Shown: piece by piece, positions 18,557 to 28,850 of the stretch | How positions within the stretch are numbered: the first letter of the stretch is position 1 | How the letters are laid out: the number at the start of each line of letters is the position of its first letter | DNA from: Noviherbaspirillum sp. L7-7A | GTDB taxonomy: Bacteria; Pseudomonadota; Gammaproteobacteria; Burkholderiales; Burkholderiaceae_D | Reading direction: 5' to 3' | Length of the DNA stretch: 64,000 nucleotides | Assembly (NCBI RefSeq): GCF_019052805.1 | Contig: NZ_JAHQRJ010000002.1 | Coordinates: forward strand, 372,001 to 436,000 | Notes under the pieces: model-generated | What the model saw: the letters and a program-made list of their open reading frames with translations, nothing else | Database searches by the model: none | What the model was told of the DNA's origin: nothing | Position numbers and translations under genes: made by a program

Positions 18557-20186
18557 GGCCGTGTAAAAACGAAAGGCACAGAGATAGATGGGCTGGCGGC
18601 AAGGGGCGGTTGTGGATCTGACTGGCTTTGTGGGAATGGAAGGGACGTCATTCCAGAAGGCCTATCAGGCCCTAGCCAGTTTCATCACCAACTCTGCTCC
18701 CATTATGCTCAAGAGCCGCTTGAAGTTATAAGCAAGCACATGCAGGCTCATTTCCGTTCGGACCCGATCAAGCGTCTTTGTCAGGAAATGCGTGGCACCC
18801 ATCCATGATTTGAGAGTGCCGAAGGGGTGCTCCACAGTCTGCCGTCGCGAACGCATTTGCTCAGGCGCCTTGCTGAGCCGTTCCTGCATCGCATCAATGA
18901 CCGCTTCATGTTCCCATCGTTTGATACGACGTTCCGGACCGGTCGTGCACTGAGCCTTGAGCAGACATCGCCTGCATTCCGGCGTGGCATAGGCATGCAA
19001 GGTAAGCCCATGCTCAACCGTTGCAAAGCGGCGCGTCATTGAGTGACCAGCGGGGCAACGGTACTCGTCCCGGTCGGGCATGTACACAAAGTCTTGCTTG
19101 CCGAACCGGCCGTCGGCCTTGGCGCCGGACGTGAGCGGCTTGGGAACATACGCGGTGATGCCGGCCTGGTCGCAGGCGAGCACTTCTTCGCCGCTGAAAT
19201 ACCCGCGGTCTGCAACGACAGCCAACTTCTCAATGCCCGTCGCTTCTCGTGCCTGTTCAGACATGTTCGCCAACTGGCTCCTATCATTGCCGATATTGGT
19301 GACTTCATGCGCGACGATGAGATGATGTGTGGTATCGACTGCAGTCTGCACGTTGTAGCCCACCATTCCCGTGCCACGGCCGCTGGTGGCCATCGAGCGG
19401 GCATCGGGATCGGTCAGGGAGATCTGCCCATCAGGTGCATTTGGAAGGCGTGCCTCAACCTCCTTCAGTGCTTGCATCTGTTCTTTGAGCCGGGTGATCT
19501 TATCTTGCAGTCGGACCGTTTTTGCCGGCGCTTCTGCTGGCTCTGTTCGATCGAACGTTTCCAGCATGCTGAGATAGCGCTCGATACTCTCCTCGATCTG
19601 CTGCAGACGTGCCCGCACCTTGGCCTTGGTGAAGTTCCGGTCGCGATTGTTGACCGCCTTGAACTTGCTGCCATCAATGGCAATGAGCTGTTGTGTGAAC
19701 AGGTCGAGATTCCGGCACAGCAGCACGAATTGCCGACAGACGTTGCGGATGCCGACGCCATTGTCCTTGCGGAAGTTGGCAATCGTCTTGAAGTCCGGCA
19801 TCAGCCGGCTAGTCAGCCACATCAACTCAATGTTGCGCTGGGCTTCGCGTTCGAGACGGCGGCTAGACTGAATGCGGTTCAGGTAGCCATAAATGTAGAG
19901 CTTCAACAGATCCGCAGGATGGTATGCGGGACGGCCAGTATCTGCGGGCGTAACCCCTTTAAATCCCAACGTTGCCAAGTCCAGCTCATCGACAAAGACG
20001 TCGATCACCCTCACTGGGTTCTCATCTGTCACATAGTCGTCCAACTGTGCAGGAAGCAAGATGCCTTGTGCCCGATCACTGCCTTGGATAAAGCGCTTCA
20101 TTCGCCACCTCGACACTACTGTGAGATATCGATGTGACAAGCCACAGCGCAATTCGTTTACTCAAAGTCCGCGTTTTTACACACCC
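18557..20186 (-). mobile_element. IS1182-family insertion sequence
   Basis: Transposase gene bounded by imperfect inverted ends with the core GTGTAAAAACG: left at 18561-18571 and right (reverse complement) at 20172-20182. The right end lies 20 bp from the stop codon of the neighbouring hybrid kinase, which is undisturbed. Target duplications were not resolved. Confidence 0.75.
18665..20101 (-). CDS. IS1182-family transposase
   Basis: 478-residue DDE transposase from ATG 20101 (MKRFIQGSDRAQGILLP), which follows a GAGGTGG site. N-terminal DUF772-type region (DENPVRVIDVFVDELDL, PADLLKLYIYGYLNRI, RSSRRLEREAQRNIE), catalytic Asp in IAIDGSKF, a coiled coil (about 175-215), second Asp in VVADRGYFSGEE, and the Glu in QTVEHPFGTLKSWMG. 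Zn-finger-like Cys (CRRCLLKAQC) before the Glu. No internal stop, so it is probably functional and may be the most recently active element here. Confidence 0.93.
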   Translation of the reverse strand: MKRFIQGSDRAQGILLPAQLDDYVTDENPVRVIDVFVDELDLATLGFKGVTPADTGRPAYHPADLLKLYIYGYLNRIQSSRRLEREAQRNIELMWLTSRLMPDFKTIANFRKDNGVGIRNVCRQFVLLCRNLDLFTQQLIAIDGSKFKAVNNRDRNFTKAKVRARLQQIEESIERYLSMLETFDRTEPAEAPAKTVRLQDKITRLKEQMQALKEVEARLPNAPDGQISLTDPDARSMATSGRGTGMVGYNVQTAVDTTHHLIVAHEVTNIGNDRSQLANMSEQAREATGIEKLAVVADRGYFSGEEVLACDQAGITAYVPKPLTSGAKADGRFGKQDFVYMPDRDEYRCPAGHSMTRRFATVEHGLTLHAYATPECRRCLLKAQCTTGPERRIKRWEHEAVIDAMQERLSKAPEQMRSRRQTVEHPFGTLKSWMGATHFLTKTLDRVRTEMSLHVLAYNFKRLLSIMGAELVMKLARA

Positions 20187-20204
20187 TGGACCCATAGCAG
20201 ACGT

Positions 20205-23030
20205 TCATGAGGCTTTAATGGCCGAGAGGATAGTGAGCAGCTTGGCGGTATCAACGGGTTTGACTAGGTGGTGGTCAAAGCCAGAAGACAAGGCATTGAC
20301 TCGGTCGCTCTCCTGTCCATACCCTGTGATGGCAACGAGCACTGCATCCCGATTCTCTGGTTGCGCCCGCAGACGTCGGGCCAGTTCGTTCCCATCCATT
20401 TCTGGCAACCCGATATCGAGCAGGCATACTTGAGGCATATCGAGCTTTGCCCTCTCTAACGCGCGGTGTGGCCCGTGCTCCACTACCACCTCGTGTCCCA
20501 TCGTCTCCAGCAGCATCTTGAGCATCTCTGCCGCATCAATGTTGTCGTCCACCACCAAAATACGCAGCGAAGCCGCCGCTGCGCCTTGCGATGCATTTTC
20601 TACGGATTGAGACGAGGCAGAATGCGTTTTTGGATGAAACAGGGGTAGGCAAATCGAGAAGGTGCTACCTTTACCCAACCCGCTGCTTTTACAGCTGACG
20701 GTGCCGCCGTGCAAATCTACCAAACTTTTTACCAAGGCCAGTCCCAATCCCAAGCCACCCGACGAACGGTCTGACGTGCGCTCAGCTTGGGCAAAAAGAT
20801 CAAATACATGTTTGGTCATATCGAGCGTCATGCCGATGCCATTGTCGGTGACCTCAATCAACACATCCGACTCTCGTACTAAGGTGCATAAAGTGAGATG
20901 GCCGCCCTCAGCGGTGTATTTGGCAGCATTGTTGAGCACGTTGGCCACGACTTGCACCAAACGCTTTTTATCGCCGCATATCGTGCCTGCTTGTGGCGCT
21001 TGGCGGATGACCAACTCATGCCTGCGATTACGGATCAGGGGATTGACCTGCTCCAGTGCTTCATTGACGATATGATGAATATCCAGTGTCGCCTTATCCG
21101 GTTCAATCAAACCGCGAGTCACGCGCGAGACATCGAGTAGATCATCAATCAGCCCAGTCATGTGACTAACTTGTCGCCCGATGACTTCGCTGGTTCTTTG
21201 TACCCGCTCTTCATCAAGTTTTCCCAATTGCAGCAGCTGTGCAGCTGCGCCAATCGGCGCGAGCGGGTTCCTCAGTTCATGAGCAAGCATGGCAAGGAAC
21301 TCATCCTTGCGCCGGTCAGCATCCCGCAGCTTTTCCTCTGCTTCCTTACGGTTGGTGACATCCCGAAAAAAGATAGACAGTCCATCCGCTACGCCCGGAT
21401 AGGCCCTTACTTCAAGCCAGCCAACTTCTCCATCTGAATAGATGTGTTGGTATTCCAAAGTCTCGGGCTGCCGTGTCTGCATCACTTGCCGGTACATGCT
21501 CTCCAAGTCCGACCCAACGACCTCAGGCCATAGCTCCCAATGGTTTTGGCCGACGATCTGCTGTCCGGGCCGGTCACCGATCCGTAGGCCCTCAGCGTTC
21601 ATATACAGTACGGTCCAATCGCGGCCTAACATCCCGAAACCTTCCGTCATAGTGTCAAAGACGGCTTGGCTACGGTCACGCTCTGTCCGCAATTGTGCTC
21701 GGGCAATCGTCGCTTCTACGGCAGACCACGTCCGCTGCGCCATATCCTTGCCGAGTTCGATTTCATAGCTATTCCAACGATGTGGTGTAAAACGGTGAAA
21801 CGCCAAGACCAAACGAAGCTTGGATGAGCTGATAAATGGCATTAACAATTCAGCACGTACACCAATCTGGCGATATGCATCAGCATACTGAGCGGTACGA
21901 TGATCTAAATTTACGTCTGTATTGACGACGACTTTGCCCGCCAAAAGATCAGCAATTAGCTCGGGACCAAAATCATTCATGACCTTTGTTGCGCCTGCTA
22001 CACTTGCTGCGTCAACAGCTGTCCAGTCGCAACGCATGTAGACGAATTTCTGTGATTCATCGACTTCGCCATAAACAACACGCGATGCGCTGATTTTTTG
22101 TCCAAGTAACCGGCATGCGGTTTGGATGATTTCTTCAGGTGACTGGAGATCGCGTAGTGCATCTTCCAGTTGAAGAGAGAATGCCTGTCGGGCTGCATTT
22201 TTTTGAAGCTCCTCTTCGTACCGTTTCTGCTTGGTGATGTTTCGGAAAAGGCCGCCGACTCGGTTGGTGGTGCCGGCGATAGGAAACGCATAGCAGTCAA
22301 ACCATCTGCCCATCGAAAGGGACTTATTGATAAATCGGCTGGGCTGCCCGGTAATGGCGACGTTGCCATTTATTTCGATCCAATCGCGCTCGATGTCTGG
22401 AACCAGCTCGGTAATGAGCTTGCCTTCTGCGCCCTGCAGCCCAGTCTGCTCCACAAAAGCCCGATTAGTCCGGATGAAGCGGTAATCAATCGGGCGGAAT
22501 TCTTTATCTTGAACAATCTCAATAATGCAGTAACCTTCGTCCATCGATTCCACTAGCTGCTGCTCGGCAAGAACCTTCTCGGTAGATTCACTGCCTATGC
22601 ACATCAAGCCAGCAATCGCCCCTTGTTCGTCCCGTAATGGCGTCCATGAAAAGGTGAACCAGCCGATGGGCCGGTTAGGACGGCCTGCAAGCTTGACGGG
22701 CTGGTCGGCCCAATACTGTGCTTGTCCAGCCATCACTGCCTCTACATATGGCCGGTACTCCTCCCAAATTTCCGACCACAGCGCCTGGAAGGTCTGGCCC
22801 ATTGCAGCAGGATGCTTTTTTCCTACGATTGGCAAATAGCTGTCGTTATACATGGACCATAGCTCTTTGCCCCACGCAATGTACACCGGCTGGCGAGCAG
22901 TAAGCATAAAGTTAACGCAAGTGCGCAAACTCGACGGCCAGGACTCCAAGGGACCGAGAGGGGTAGAAGACCAGTTGAAATCCCGCAGGCGGCCACTTGC
23001 TTCCCCTTGACCAACTAACCAATTTGTCAT
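20205..23030 (-). CDS. Hybrid sensor histidine kinase, PAS/GAF multi-sensor with receiver domain
   Basis: 941 residues from ATG 23030 (MTNWLVGQGE); a TTG at 23099 would add 23. Soluble. Domains: PAS-like (about 40-155), second PAS with PAC end (about 165-270), GAF (about 285-445), third PAS (about 455-560, ending DVTNRK), HisKA with His584 in LAHELRNPL, HATPase_c (LNNAAKYTA, DNGIGM, GGLGLGLALVKS) and C-terminal receiver with phospho-acceptor Asp872 (CLLDIGLP) and Lys924 (LVKPVD). Family: bacteriophytochrome-like or multi-PAS hybrid kinase; no chromophore-binding Cys is evident in the GAF. Its phosphotransfer target is not encoded nearby. Core similar to the kinase at 3.5-5.5 kb. Confidence 0.92.
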   Translation of the reverse strand: MTNWLVGQGEASGRLRDFNWSSTPLGPLESWPSSLRTCVNFMLTARQPVYIAWGKELWSMYNDSYLPIVGKKHPAAMGQTFQALWSEIWEEYRPYVEAVMAGQAQYWADQPVKLAGRPNRPIGWFTFSWTPLRDEQGAIAGLMCIGSESTEKVLAEQQLVESMDEGYCIIEIVQDKEFRPIDYRFIRTNRAFVEQTGLQGAEGKLITELVPDIERDWIEINGNVAITGQPSRFINKSLSMGRWFDCYAFPIAGTTNRVGGLFRNITKQKRYEEELQKNAARQAFSLQLEDALRDLQSPEEIIQTACRLLGQKISASRVVYGEVDESQKFVYMRCDWTAVDAASVAGATKVMNDFGPELIADLLAGKVVVNTDVNLDHRTAQYADAYRQIGVRAELLMPFISSSKLRLVLAFHRFTPHRWNSYEIELGKDMAQRTWSAVEATIARAQLRTERDRSQAVFDTMTEGFGMLGRDWTVLYMNAEGLRIGDRPGQQIVGQNHWELWPEVVGSDLESMYRQVMQTRQPETLEYQHIYSDGEVGWLEVRAYPGVADGLSIFFRDVTNRKEAEEKLRDADRRKDEFLAMLAHELRNPLAPIGAAAQLLQLGKLDEERVQRTSEVIGRQVSHMTGLIDDLLDVSRVTRGLIEPDKATLDIHHIVNEALEQVNPLIRNRRHELVIRQAPQAGTICGDKKRLVQVVANVLNNAAKYTAEGGHLTLCTLVRESDVLIEVTDNGIGMTLDMTKHVFDLFAQAERTSDRSSGGLGLGLALVKSLVDLHGGTVSCKSSGLGKGSTFSICLPLFHPKTHSASSQSVENASQGAAAASLRILVVDDNIDAAEMLKMLLETMGHEVVVEHGPHRALERAKLDMPQVCLLDIGLPEMDGNELARRLRAQPENRDAVLVAITGYGQESDRVNALSSGFDHHLVKPVDTAKLLTILSAIKAS

Positions 23031-23429
23031 GCGTCGTTCTTTCAATACTGGAAGTCTTAAGTTGGAACTACTGAATTGCTCCGGCCGAGCCAAAATCAAC
23101 GCTAACCACGCCCCGAGATGTCAATCACCTCATTATAGGTCCCACTGTGTTAATCACGCCTTGAAGGTCCGCTTTTGGCCGAGCCCAAACCTTTAGCAAA
23201 GCTCTGCGTTGAGATTGAATCTGGCAAGTCTTGCTCAACCAATTCCCATTCGCTGCACATAATGCCTTCTTCCGGCTACGCAAACCTAAGATAATGACGG
23301 CGCCTTCAGCCCTCGGCCAATCATCAGAGTTCTGTCGCCAGCGATAGTACGGCGCGTGCATTTACGACCGCGTGAGTTCCTCGAAATCCTGGAAACCAAC
23401 AAGCCTCGTTCATGCCTTTGGGTTTATAA
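23031..23429. other. Intergenic with a dispersed-repeat core
   Basis: About 400 bases. GGTCCGCTTTTGGCCGA at 23166-23182 matches GGTCAGCTTTTGGCCGA at 26374-26390 and is part of the degenerate dispersed repeat described in the findings. No gene seen. Confidence 0.45.
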
Positions 23430-24083
23430 TCAAACAACTTTTCTAATGGTCAGATTAATTCGGTACTTGCCGGTTAATGGATGGAATCCCGGCTTAACAG
23501 GCAGCACGCCATGAAACCGCATCCGCGACGGACCACCCCAAATCACGACATCGCCGTGCTCCAAGGGAACGTCGATTGCTTTATTAGAACGCTCAAACCC
23601 GCCCATCTTGAACAGGCATGGCAGTCCCAGAGAAATAGAAACGATAGGAGCCATGAGGTCTTCTTCACCGCGATCTTGGTGCATGCCAAGTTTGGCACCA
23701 GCGGCATACTGATTGACATGGCAAGCGTTCGGTTGGAAGTCCGGAAACCCTACTTCGTTGGCGGCAGCAATACCGATTTCGCGGATCACGGGTGGCATTG
23801 GTGGCCATGGTTTCTTAGTGAGCGGATCGTCTTTCCGGAAAGCGTAATTATTTCCCTCCCCGCCGGCACCGTATTCGCCACAGCCAGTGATGCGCACTGA
23901 CATCTTCAGTCCGCCGGGCGTAAAGGAGTCGCGGAATGGGGATGCTGTGAAGACGCCGTCCAAGGCCGCCAGTAGTGCTCTATCCTGGACCAGCGCAAAG
24001 CGGCGCAATACGACTGCGCCGGGGAACAATTCTTCGCGCCACTGCCGCAAGCGTTCGTCGTCGCCTAATAAGTCACTCATCAT
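23430..24083 (-). CDS. alkB: Alpha-ketoglutarate-dependent DNA repair dioxygenase AlkB
   Basis: 217-residue Fe(II)/2-oxoglutarate dioxygenase that removes alkyl groups from DNA or RNA bases. Fe ligands His135 and Asp137 (MHQDRGE) and His191 (RFHGV) and the 2-oxoglutarate-binding Arg pair (KYRINLTIRK) are all present, as is the substrate-side NQYAAGAKLG segment. Length is normal for AlkB (E. coli 216). It stands alone, with no ada gene nearby. Intact. Confidence 0.95.
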   Translation of the reverse strand: MMSDLLGDDERLRQWREELFPGAVVLRRFALVQDRALLAALDGVFTASPFRDSFTPGGLKMSVRITGCGEYGAGGEGNNYAFRKDDPLTKKPWPPMPPVIREIGIAAANEVGFPDFQPNACHVNQYAAGAKLGMHQDRGEEDLMAPIVSISLGLPCLFKMGGFERSNKAIDVPLEHGDVVIWGGPSRMRFHGVLPVKPGFHPLTGKYRINLTIRKVV

Positions 24084-24250
24084 TAAGAAATCGTAGCAGA
24101 CTCAGTAATGTTTCCTGTCGAACGCACAACATATCGTCAATGGCGCAGTTCGACCCAAGCGGGACGTCCATAAAAGCCATAAAAATTATGGCTGCCTCCG
24201 TATATTAACTCCAGAGAGAGTACATTGATTATCGCAATTGCGACAGCATG

Positions 24251-25399
24251 TTATCCCAGTGTGGGCGCGTTCTGGAACGGTCGCGCATCGACCGGTATAT
24301 CGATGGAAACTGTGGTGCCCCGCCCCTCTGCACTGTCCACATCAATGCTGCCGCCATGGCTTTCTGCAACGCTACGCACGTAGGGCAAGCCAATACCCCA
24401 TCCTTTCTGATTGCCTTCTTTTGCGGCCTTTGCTCTTCGGAAAACCTGAAACAAGCTTTCTACCTGGTCCGGAGGAATTGGACTACCTTGGTTATGTACA
24501 GACAATAGCAGCCGCCCGTCGTATTCTCTGGTACTGACCCGAATCGGCGTATCACGACCCCCATACTTGACGGCATTGCTAATCAGATTCTCGATGGTCC
24601 GCTTAATGGCGTCCCGACCCCACCAACCGTTGATTGATACCCCAGCTACTTCAAAGCGCGGACCATGGACCTCAGAAGCTTGTTCACAGACTTCTGTCAC
24701 AACGTCCATGACGTCGAAGTTGGATGGGTGAAGAGACAAACGTTCCCCGTGCTGGAAAACGACGGTATCCAGCAACTGCTGGATCATTTGGTCCATGCGA
24801 CTGAGGTGCTCACTGATTTTATGAGCAAAAATATCGATCTTTTCGAAGTCCCTGATACGTGGGATTAACTGTGCTGCAGTGCTAGCTGTAGCCAGTGGGT
24901 TCCGCAAGTCATGCGCCAGAGTCGCAACAAACTGTTCGCGAAAGGCGGCATGAGCAAGGCTAAATGCAGTCACTGCCTCCCTGATCGCACTGTCAATGGA
25001 AGAACTAATGATTTGCATTTCACCATCACTTATTGGCACTTGGTGCGCCCTCAGGACATCAAGAAGGGTGGACTTGAGAATCTGGTACTCGCAGATCACG
25101 GCGGGGGCTTCATAAGAAGTCAATCGTGCACGTTCCCCACCGTGCTCTAGTGCAACGGCTGGCGTGGTAACCCCAGCGCTATTTCTAGGGTAATCGGGCG
25201 TCAGTGCTTCGGCAAGGTTGTCATACATGGTCGGAAGTGTGTTGACAAGGATAGGATGTGACAACGCGTCTGCACCTTTGACGCCTGCCCGCACTCTCTT
25301 TTCCCATTCCGTAAACACCGCCTCACGAAGCTCCAGCATCCTCTGGCTAAGTTCAGAAAGGTTGCTTGGATTAAAGTTCTGATCACTTGCAAGAGTCAT
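24251..25399 (-). CDS. Sensor histidine kinase with RsbRD-like N-terminus
   Basis: 382 residues, soluble. N-terminal all-helical domain (about 15-150; LELREAVFTEWEKRVR, HPILVNTLPTMYDNLAEAL) resembles the RsbRD_N sensory domain. HisKA with His163 in LAHDLRNPLATAS. HATPase_c with NAVKYGG N box, VHNQGSPIPP and GWGIGLPYVRS. Start ATG 25399 follows GAGGAAAG. Divergent from the dead Crp/Fnr gene. No cognate regulator beside it. Confidence 0.88.
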   Translation of the reverse strand: MTLASDQNFNPSNLSELSQRMLELREAVFTEWEKRVRAGVKGADALSHPILVNTLPTMYDNLAEALTPDYPRNSAGVTTPAVALEHGGERARLTSYEAPAVICEYQILKSTLLDVLRAHQVPISDGEMQIISSSIDSAIREAVTAFSLAHAAFREQFVATLAHDLRNPLATASTAAQLIPRIRDFEKIDIFAHKISEHLSRMDQMIQQLLDTVVFQHGERLSLHPSNFDVMDVVTEVCEQASEVHGPRFEVAGVSINGWWGRDAIKRTIENLISNAVKYGGRDTPIRVSTREYDGRLLLSVHNQGSPIPPDQVESLFQVFRRAKAAKEGNQKGWGIGLPYVRSVAESHGGSIDVDSAEGRGTTVSIDIPVDARPFQNAPTLG

Positions 25400-25627
25400 G
25401 TTGCTTTCCTCTACGATAACAACTAGACAAGCTAACTCAGCGTTTCTTCATTAGCAAGCAGAGAACATTTAGTATCAGATCAGTTTTGAAGGGCAAGAAG
25501 CCATGGCCTATAGCATCAGAGACACACAACAGATAATTGACAGGACGAAAGACTGAAACCAAATCATCACGATTAAATCCATATTGCTCATATAAATTGA
25601 TTTTTTAAATATTTATTAGGAGCTACG

Positions 25628-26350
25628 ATGAGCATGCTTCCCCAGTCACCAGCCAACTGCTCAAACTTCCTCCTTTCGAAGCTGCCTGATTCGGACTATT
25701 AAGCCGCGCTTACGAATTTAGAATTTGTCGAGACGCCACTACATTTCATTTTGTCAGAGCGCAACGAACCTATTCACTATGCTTACTTTCCTCTGACTGG
25801 TGGGCACTGTCTCCTCACCACAATGTAAAACGGTACGCAGGTGGAAGCCGGCACCGTTGGCTATGAAGGCTTTTCGACGGTCGATCTCATTTTAGGCGGC
25901 GAATTTGCCATCGAAACCATCATATGCCGAATTCCGAGTACAGCTTTGAGAATGCCGGCAGATGCGTTCAGGCAATTGACCAAAGGCGAAACGCCGTTGC
26001 GGTATCTTTGCCTGCGCTACGTGCAAGCGTACTTAAGCATGGTGTCGCAATCGACGGCTTGTAACGCTCTTCATGGGGTGGAACATCGGTTGGCACGGTG
26101 GCTGTTACAAAGCCATGATCGAGTGCGACAGGACCAGTTCTTACTCACGCAGGAATATCTGGCTGCCATGCTCGGTGTGCATCGTCCCTCCGTCAGCATT
26201 GCTGCCAGCATATTGCAACGCGCCGGCATTATCGAATATAAACGGGGCCATATACATATTCTCAACCGACAAGGTTTGGAAGAGGCATCGTGTGAATGCT
26301 ACGGGATCATTCGAAACCACTTTGAGCGCATTCTGGGACAAACGGTTTGA
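25628..26350 (+). pseudogene. Crp/Fnr-family regulator with two in-frame stops
   Basis: The same frame runs from ATG 25628 to 26350 and aligns along its length with the two intact paralogues at 27.9 and 28.9 kb, but TAA occurs at 25700-25702 (after KLPDSDY) and at 25826-25828 (in LTTM-stop-NGTQVEAGT, where the 28.9-kb paralogue has Glu). The cNMP-type beta-barrel would be cut, while the winged HTH (LTQEYLAAMLGVHRPSVS, YKRGHIHILNR) is untouched. An internal start could give a DNA-binding-only fragment. Confidence 0.88.
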
Positions 26351-26584
26351 CGGTTACGCCAAGGCAGTGGAAAGGTCAGCTTTTGGCCGAACTCGGAAGT
26401 TTGGAGTGGAGCCCTGTCCTGCGCGAGCTAGTATGAGTAAGCGGCAATCAATTGTCGGCAACGTAATGGCTGTATAGCTGTTTAGATCAGACCCGAAGTA
26501 CACTCACGAAAAGCACTGACGAATAGACCGAAGCAGTGAAATTTCCGCCGCACATTACATCGTAACAAGACAAGGAGAAAAGCT

Positions 26585-27529
26585 ATGCTTCATCCTCAAG
26601 CAAAGTTACTACTGGAGTTAATAGAGCGTGCCAACGTTCCGCCCATCCATACCCTTTTGCCTACTACTGCCCGCGATGCTTACCGTGAACGGCGGTTCTT
26701 CTCCCAGCCAGAGCCACCGCAGGTTGCAAGCGTAACTGATATACAGGCTGATGGGCCGCACGGTGCCATTCCGTTGCGTTCTTATCGCCCTTTAGGTAGC
26801 GCTGCTGTTACAGCCTTGCCAGTACTCATCTATTACCATGGGGGCGGCTGGGTAATTGGTGACCTTGATACGCATGACACCCTATGCCGCGAAATCGCAA
26901 ACACATCGGGCTGCGCCGTAGTGGCGGTCGACTATCGCATGGCACCTGAGCATCCATTTCCTGCAGCAGTGGACGACTGCATCGCTGCGACGTACTGGGT
27001 GCAACGTAACGCGCAACAGCTTGCACTGGATGCGTCTCGCCTAGCAGTCGGGGGAGATAGCGCAGGTGGTAATCTCGCAGCGGTAGTGGCGCTAGCAGCC
27101 CGCGATGCGGGTGATCTATCGATTCAATTCCAGTTGCTTATATACCCTGCCACGGATGCCCGGCGCACTGCCGCGTCGCACGAAACAAATGGTCAAGGTT
27201 ATTTGCTTACGCGCGATACAGTCACCTATTTTCATGACCATTACATATCCGATCCAGAGCACGATACCGACTGGCGCGCATCGCCGCTGCTCCGAGACGA
27301 CCTAACGCAGCTCCCACCTGCTCTCGTTCTTACTGCAGGCTATGACCCGTTGCGTGACGAAGGGCTTGCTTACTCGCAGCGCTTGAGCGAGGCGGGAAAC
27401 AGAGCCACACATATCTGCTTCGAGCGGCAAATTCATGGATTCATCACCATGGGCAAGGTCATTGACGAGGCAAACGCAGCCGTAGCGATCTGCGCTTCAG
27501 AACTTCGACGCGTATTGGCGCCTGAATAG
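26585..27529 (+). CDS. HSL-family alpha/beta hydrolase (esterase/lipase)
   Basis: 314-residue cytoplasmic esterase of the hormone-sensitive-lipase family. Oxyanion-hole motif HGGGW (85-89), nucleophile GDSAGG (Ser159), Asp254 in GYDPLRDEG and His284 in QIHGF give a complete catalytic triad. ATG follows an AAGGAG site. It stands between Crp/Fnr genes on the same strand and may be under their control, but no operator was identified. Substrate probably short acyl esters, by family. Confidence 0.93.
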   Translation: MLHPQAKLLLELIERANVPPIHTLLPTTARDAYRERRFFSQPEPPQVASVTDIQADGPHGAIPLRSYRPLGSAAVTALPVLIYYHGGGWVIGDLDTHDTLCREIANTSGCAVVAVDYRMAPEHPFPAAVDDCIAATYWVQRNAQQLALDASRLAVGGDSAGGNLAAVVALAARDAGDLSIQFQLLIYPATDARRTAASHETNGQGYLLTRDTVTYFHDHYISDPEHDTDWRASPLLRDDLTQLPPALVLTAGYDPLRDEGLAYSQRLSEAGNRATHICFERQIHGFITMGKVIDEANAAVAICASELRRVLAPE

Positions 27530-27871
27530 CTTTCTTAGGAGAGGGAGTCGCTGCTTAGATGTGGCCTTTCTCTTGATTTACCGTTGGCCTCATATGGGGA
27601 TGTCGCCGTTCGACCTAAAGCGGCCTTTCCTGCGAGCGGGAAGCGGACGTTTAGCCTTCCGCAACGATGAGTTCTATATGTCGGCAAATGTACCGACATT
27701 CGCGGGTCCCTTCCCTAAGATGTCGCCAGTAGTCTTCTAAGAGCGTCCGCTTAGCCCCTCCCCAAGCTGCTTTTTAGGTTTCTGCCAAGCCCCCTGATTC
27801 TCCTTGGCCCCTCATCAGGCTTCTGGTCTCTCGGTCAGTGCAATCGCACTCCCTTTCGCCAGGATGACGCC
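27530..27871. other. Intergenic with GGCCG-type dispersed repeat pieces
   Basis: 342 bases. Holds repeat-like fragments (CGGCCTTTCC, GCGGGAAGCGGACG near 27620-27650) and an inverted pair around ATGTCGGCAAATGTACCGACAT (27679-27701), a possible regulatory palindrome. No gene. Confidence 0.45.
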
Positions 27872-28597
27872 ATGTCCACCACTTTTCCCCTTGCCCGCGC
27901 ATGCGGCAGCTTGTTTCTCTCTTTGCTGCCGCAACAGGATTTCGAAAATCTACAGCCTCATCTTGAGCTGGTGAACCTGAAACTGAAGGATGTGATCTGC
28001 GAGCGGGGTCAGCCAATTCGTTATGTCTACTTCCCGTGCACCTGCGCCTTATCCGTTATCACCATCATGCAAGACGGTGGCGCGGTCGAAGTAGCGACGG
28101 TTGGCAATGAAGGCTTTTCGGGGATCGACATTGTTGTTGGGGCGGATGTTGCGATCAATACGACTGTCTGCCAAGTCGCCGGTAGCAGCTATCGCATGCG
28201 CACGACGACCTTCAAGGAATTGATCACGAAGAATGCGGCGCTGCGCGAGATCGCCATGACTTGCCTGCAGGCGTATCTTGGCCAAATGTCGCAATCTGTG
28301 GCGTGCAACCGGTTGCATCATGTTGAAGAACGCTTTGCCCGCTGGATTCTGCTTACCCACGATCGCGTCAGGAGCAACGAGTTTCACATCACCCAAGAGT
28401 TCATCGCCGTTATGCTGGGTGTGCATCGACCGTCTGTCAGTGTAGTAGCCGGTTCCTTCCAACAGGCTGGGATCATCCGCTACACGCGCGGTCACATGAC
28501 GATTCTCGACCGCGAGAAATTAGAAGAAGCAGCGTGCGAATGTTATGCGGTGGTAGCCGCCCATTTCAACAAGCTGCTGGGCACAAAGCGTGGTTAG
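27872..28597 (+). CDS. Crp/Fnr-family transcriptional regulator
   Basis: 241-residue regulator. N-terminal cupin-like cNMP-binding fold (VICERGQPIRYVYFPCTCALS, GGAVEVATVGNEGFSG) without the Arg/Ser phosphate-binding cassette of true cAMP receptors and without the Fnr Cys cluster, so the ligand is unknown. C-terminal HTH: ITQEFIAVMLGVHRPSVS with wing YTRGHMTILDR. The LGVHRPSVS recognition helix is shared with the other two copies. ATG 27872 with CCAGGATGA upstream. Confidence 0.9.
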   Translation: MSTTFPLARACGSLFLSLLPQQDFENLQPHLELVNLKLKDVICERGQPIRYVYFPCTCALSVITIMQDGGAVEVATVGNEGFSGIDIVVGADVAINTTVCQVAGSSYRMRTTTFKELITKNAALREIAMTCLQAYLGQMSQSVACNRLHHVEERFARWILLTHDRVRSNEFHITQEFIAVMLGVHRPSVSVVAGSFQQAGIIRYTRGHMTILDREKLEEAACECYAVVAAHFNKLLGTKRG

Positions 28598-28850
28598 GAA
28601 GGCTGCCTGATTTGTAGCAGTTTCGACTTAAACTGCATTGAACGAATGTAACAAAATACTGTCGTATAAATAGCACTAGGACGGCGGCTTGTTTTTCTCC
28701 CGTCCCCTGCGCCTTTTCAGAGAGTGTAGTGGACAGCCTGGGCCACGAGCCTCCTCTCCAAAGACCTCATCTCAGGTCGAAGCCCATTGTTGATCTCAAC
28801 GTCAGCTTTTCGTTTCCTCCCTAACGCAACTCCGTTAATAAGGAAACATT

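Noticed and set aside
19043-20137. Plus-strand open frame of 364 codons
   Set aside because: Exact antisense of the IS1182 transposase; mirror effect of its codon use.
23125-23361. Minus-strand 78-codon frame
   Set aside because: Contains the dispersed repeat core and has no ribosome site or motif.
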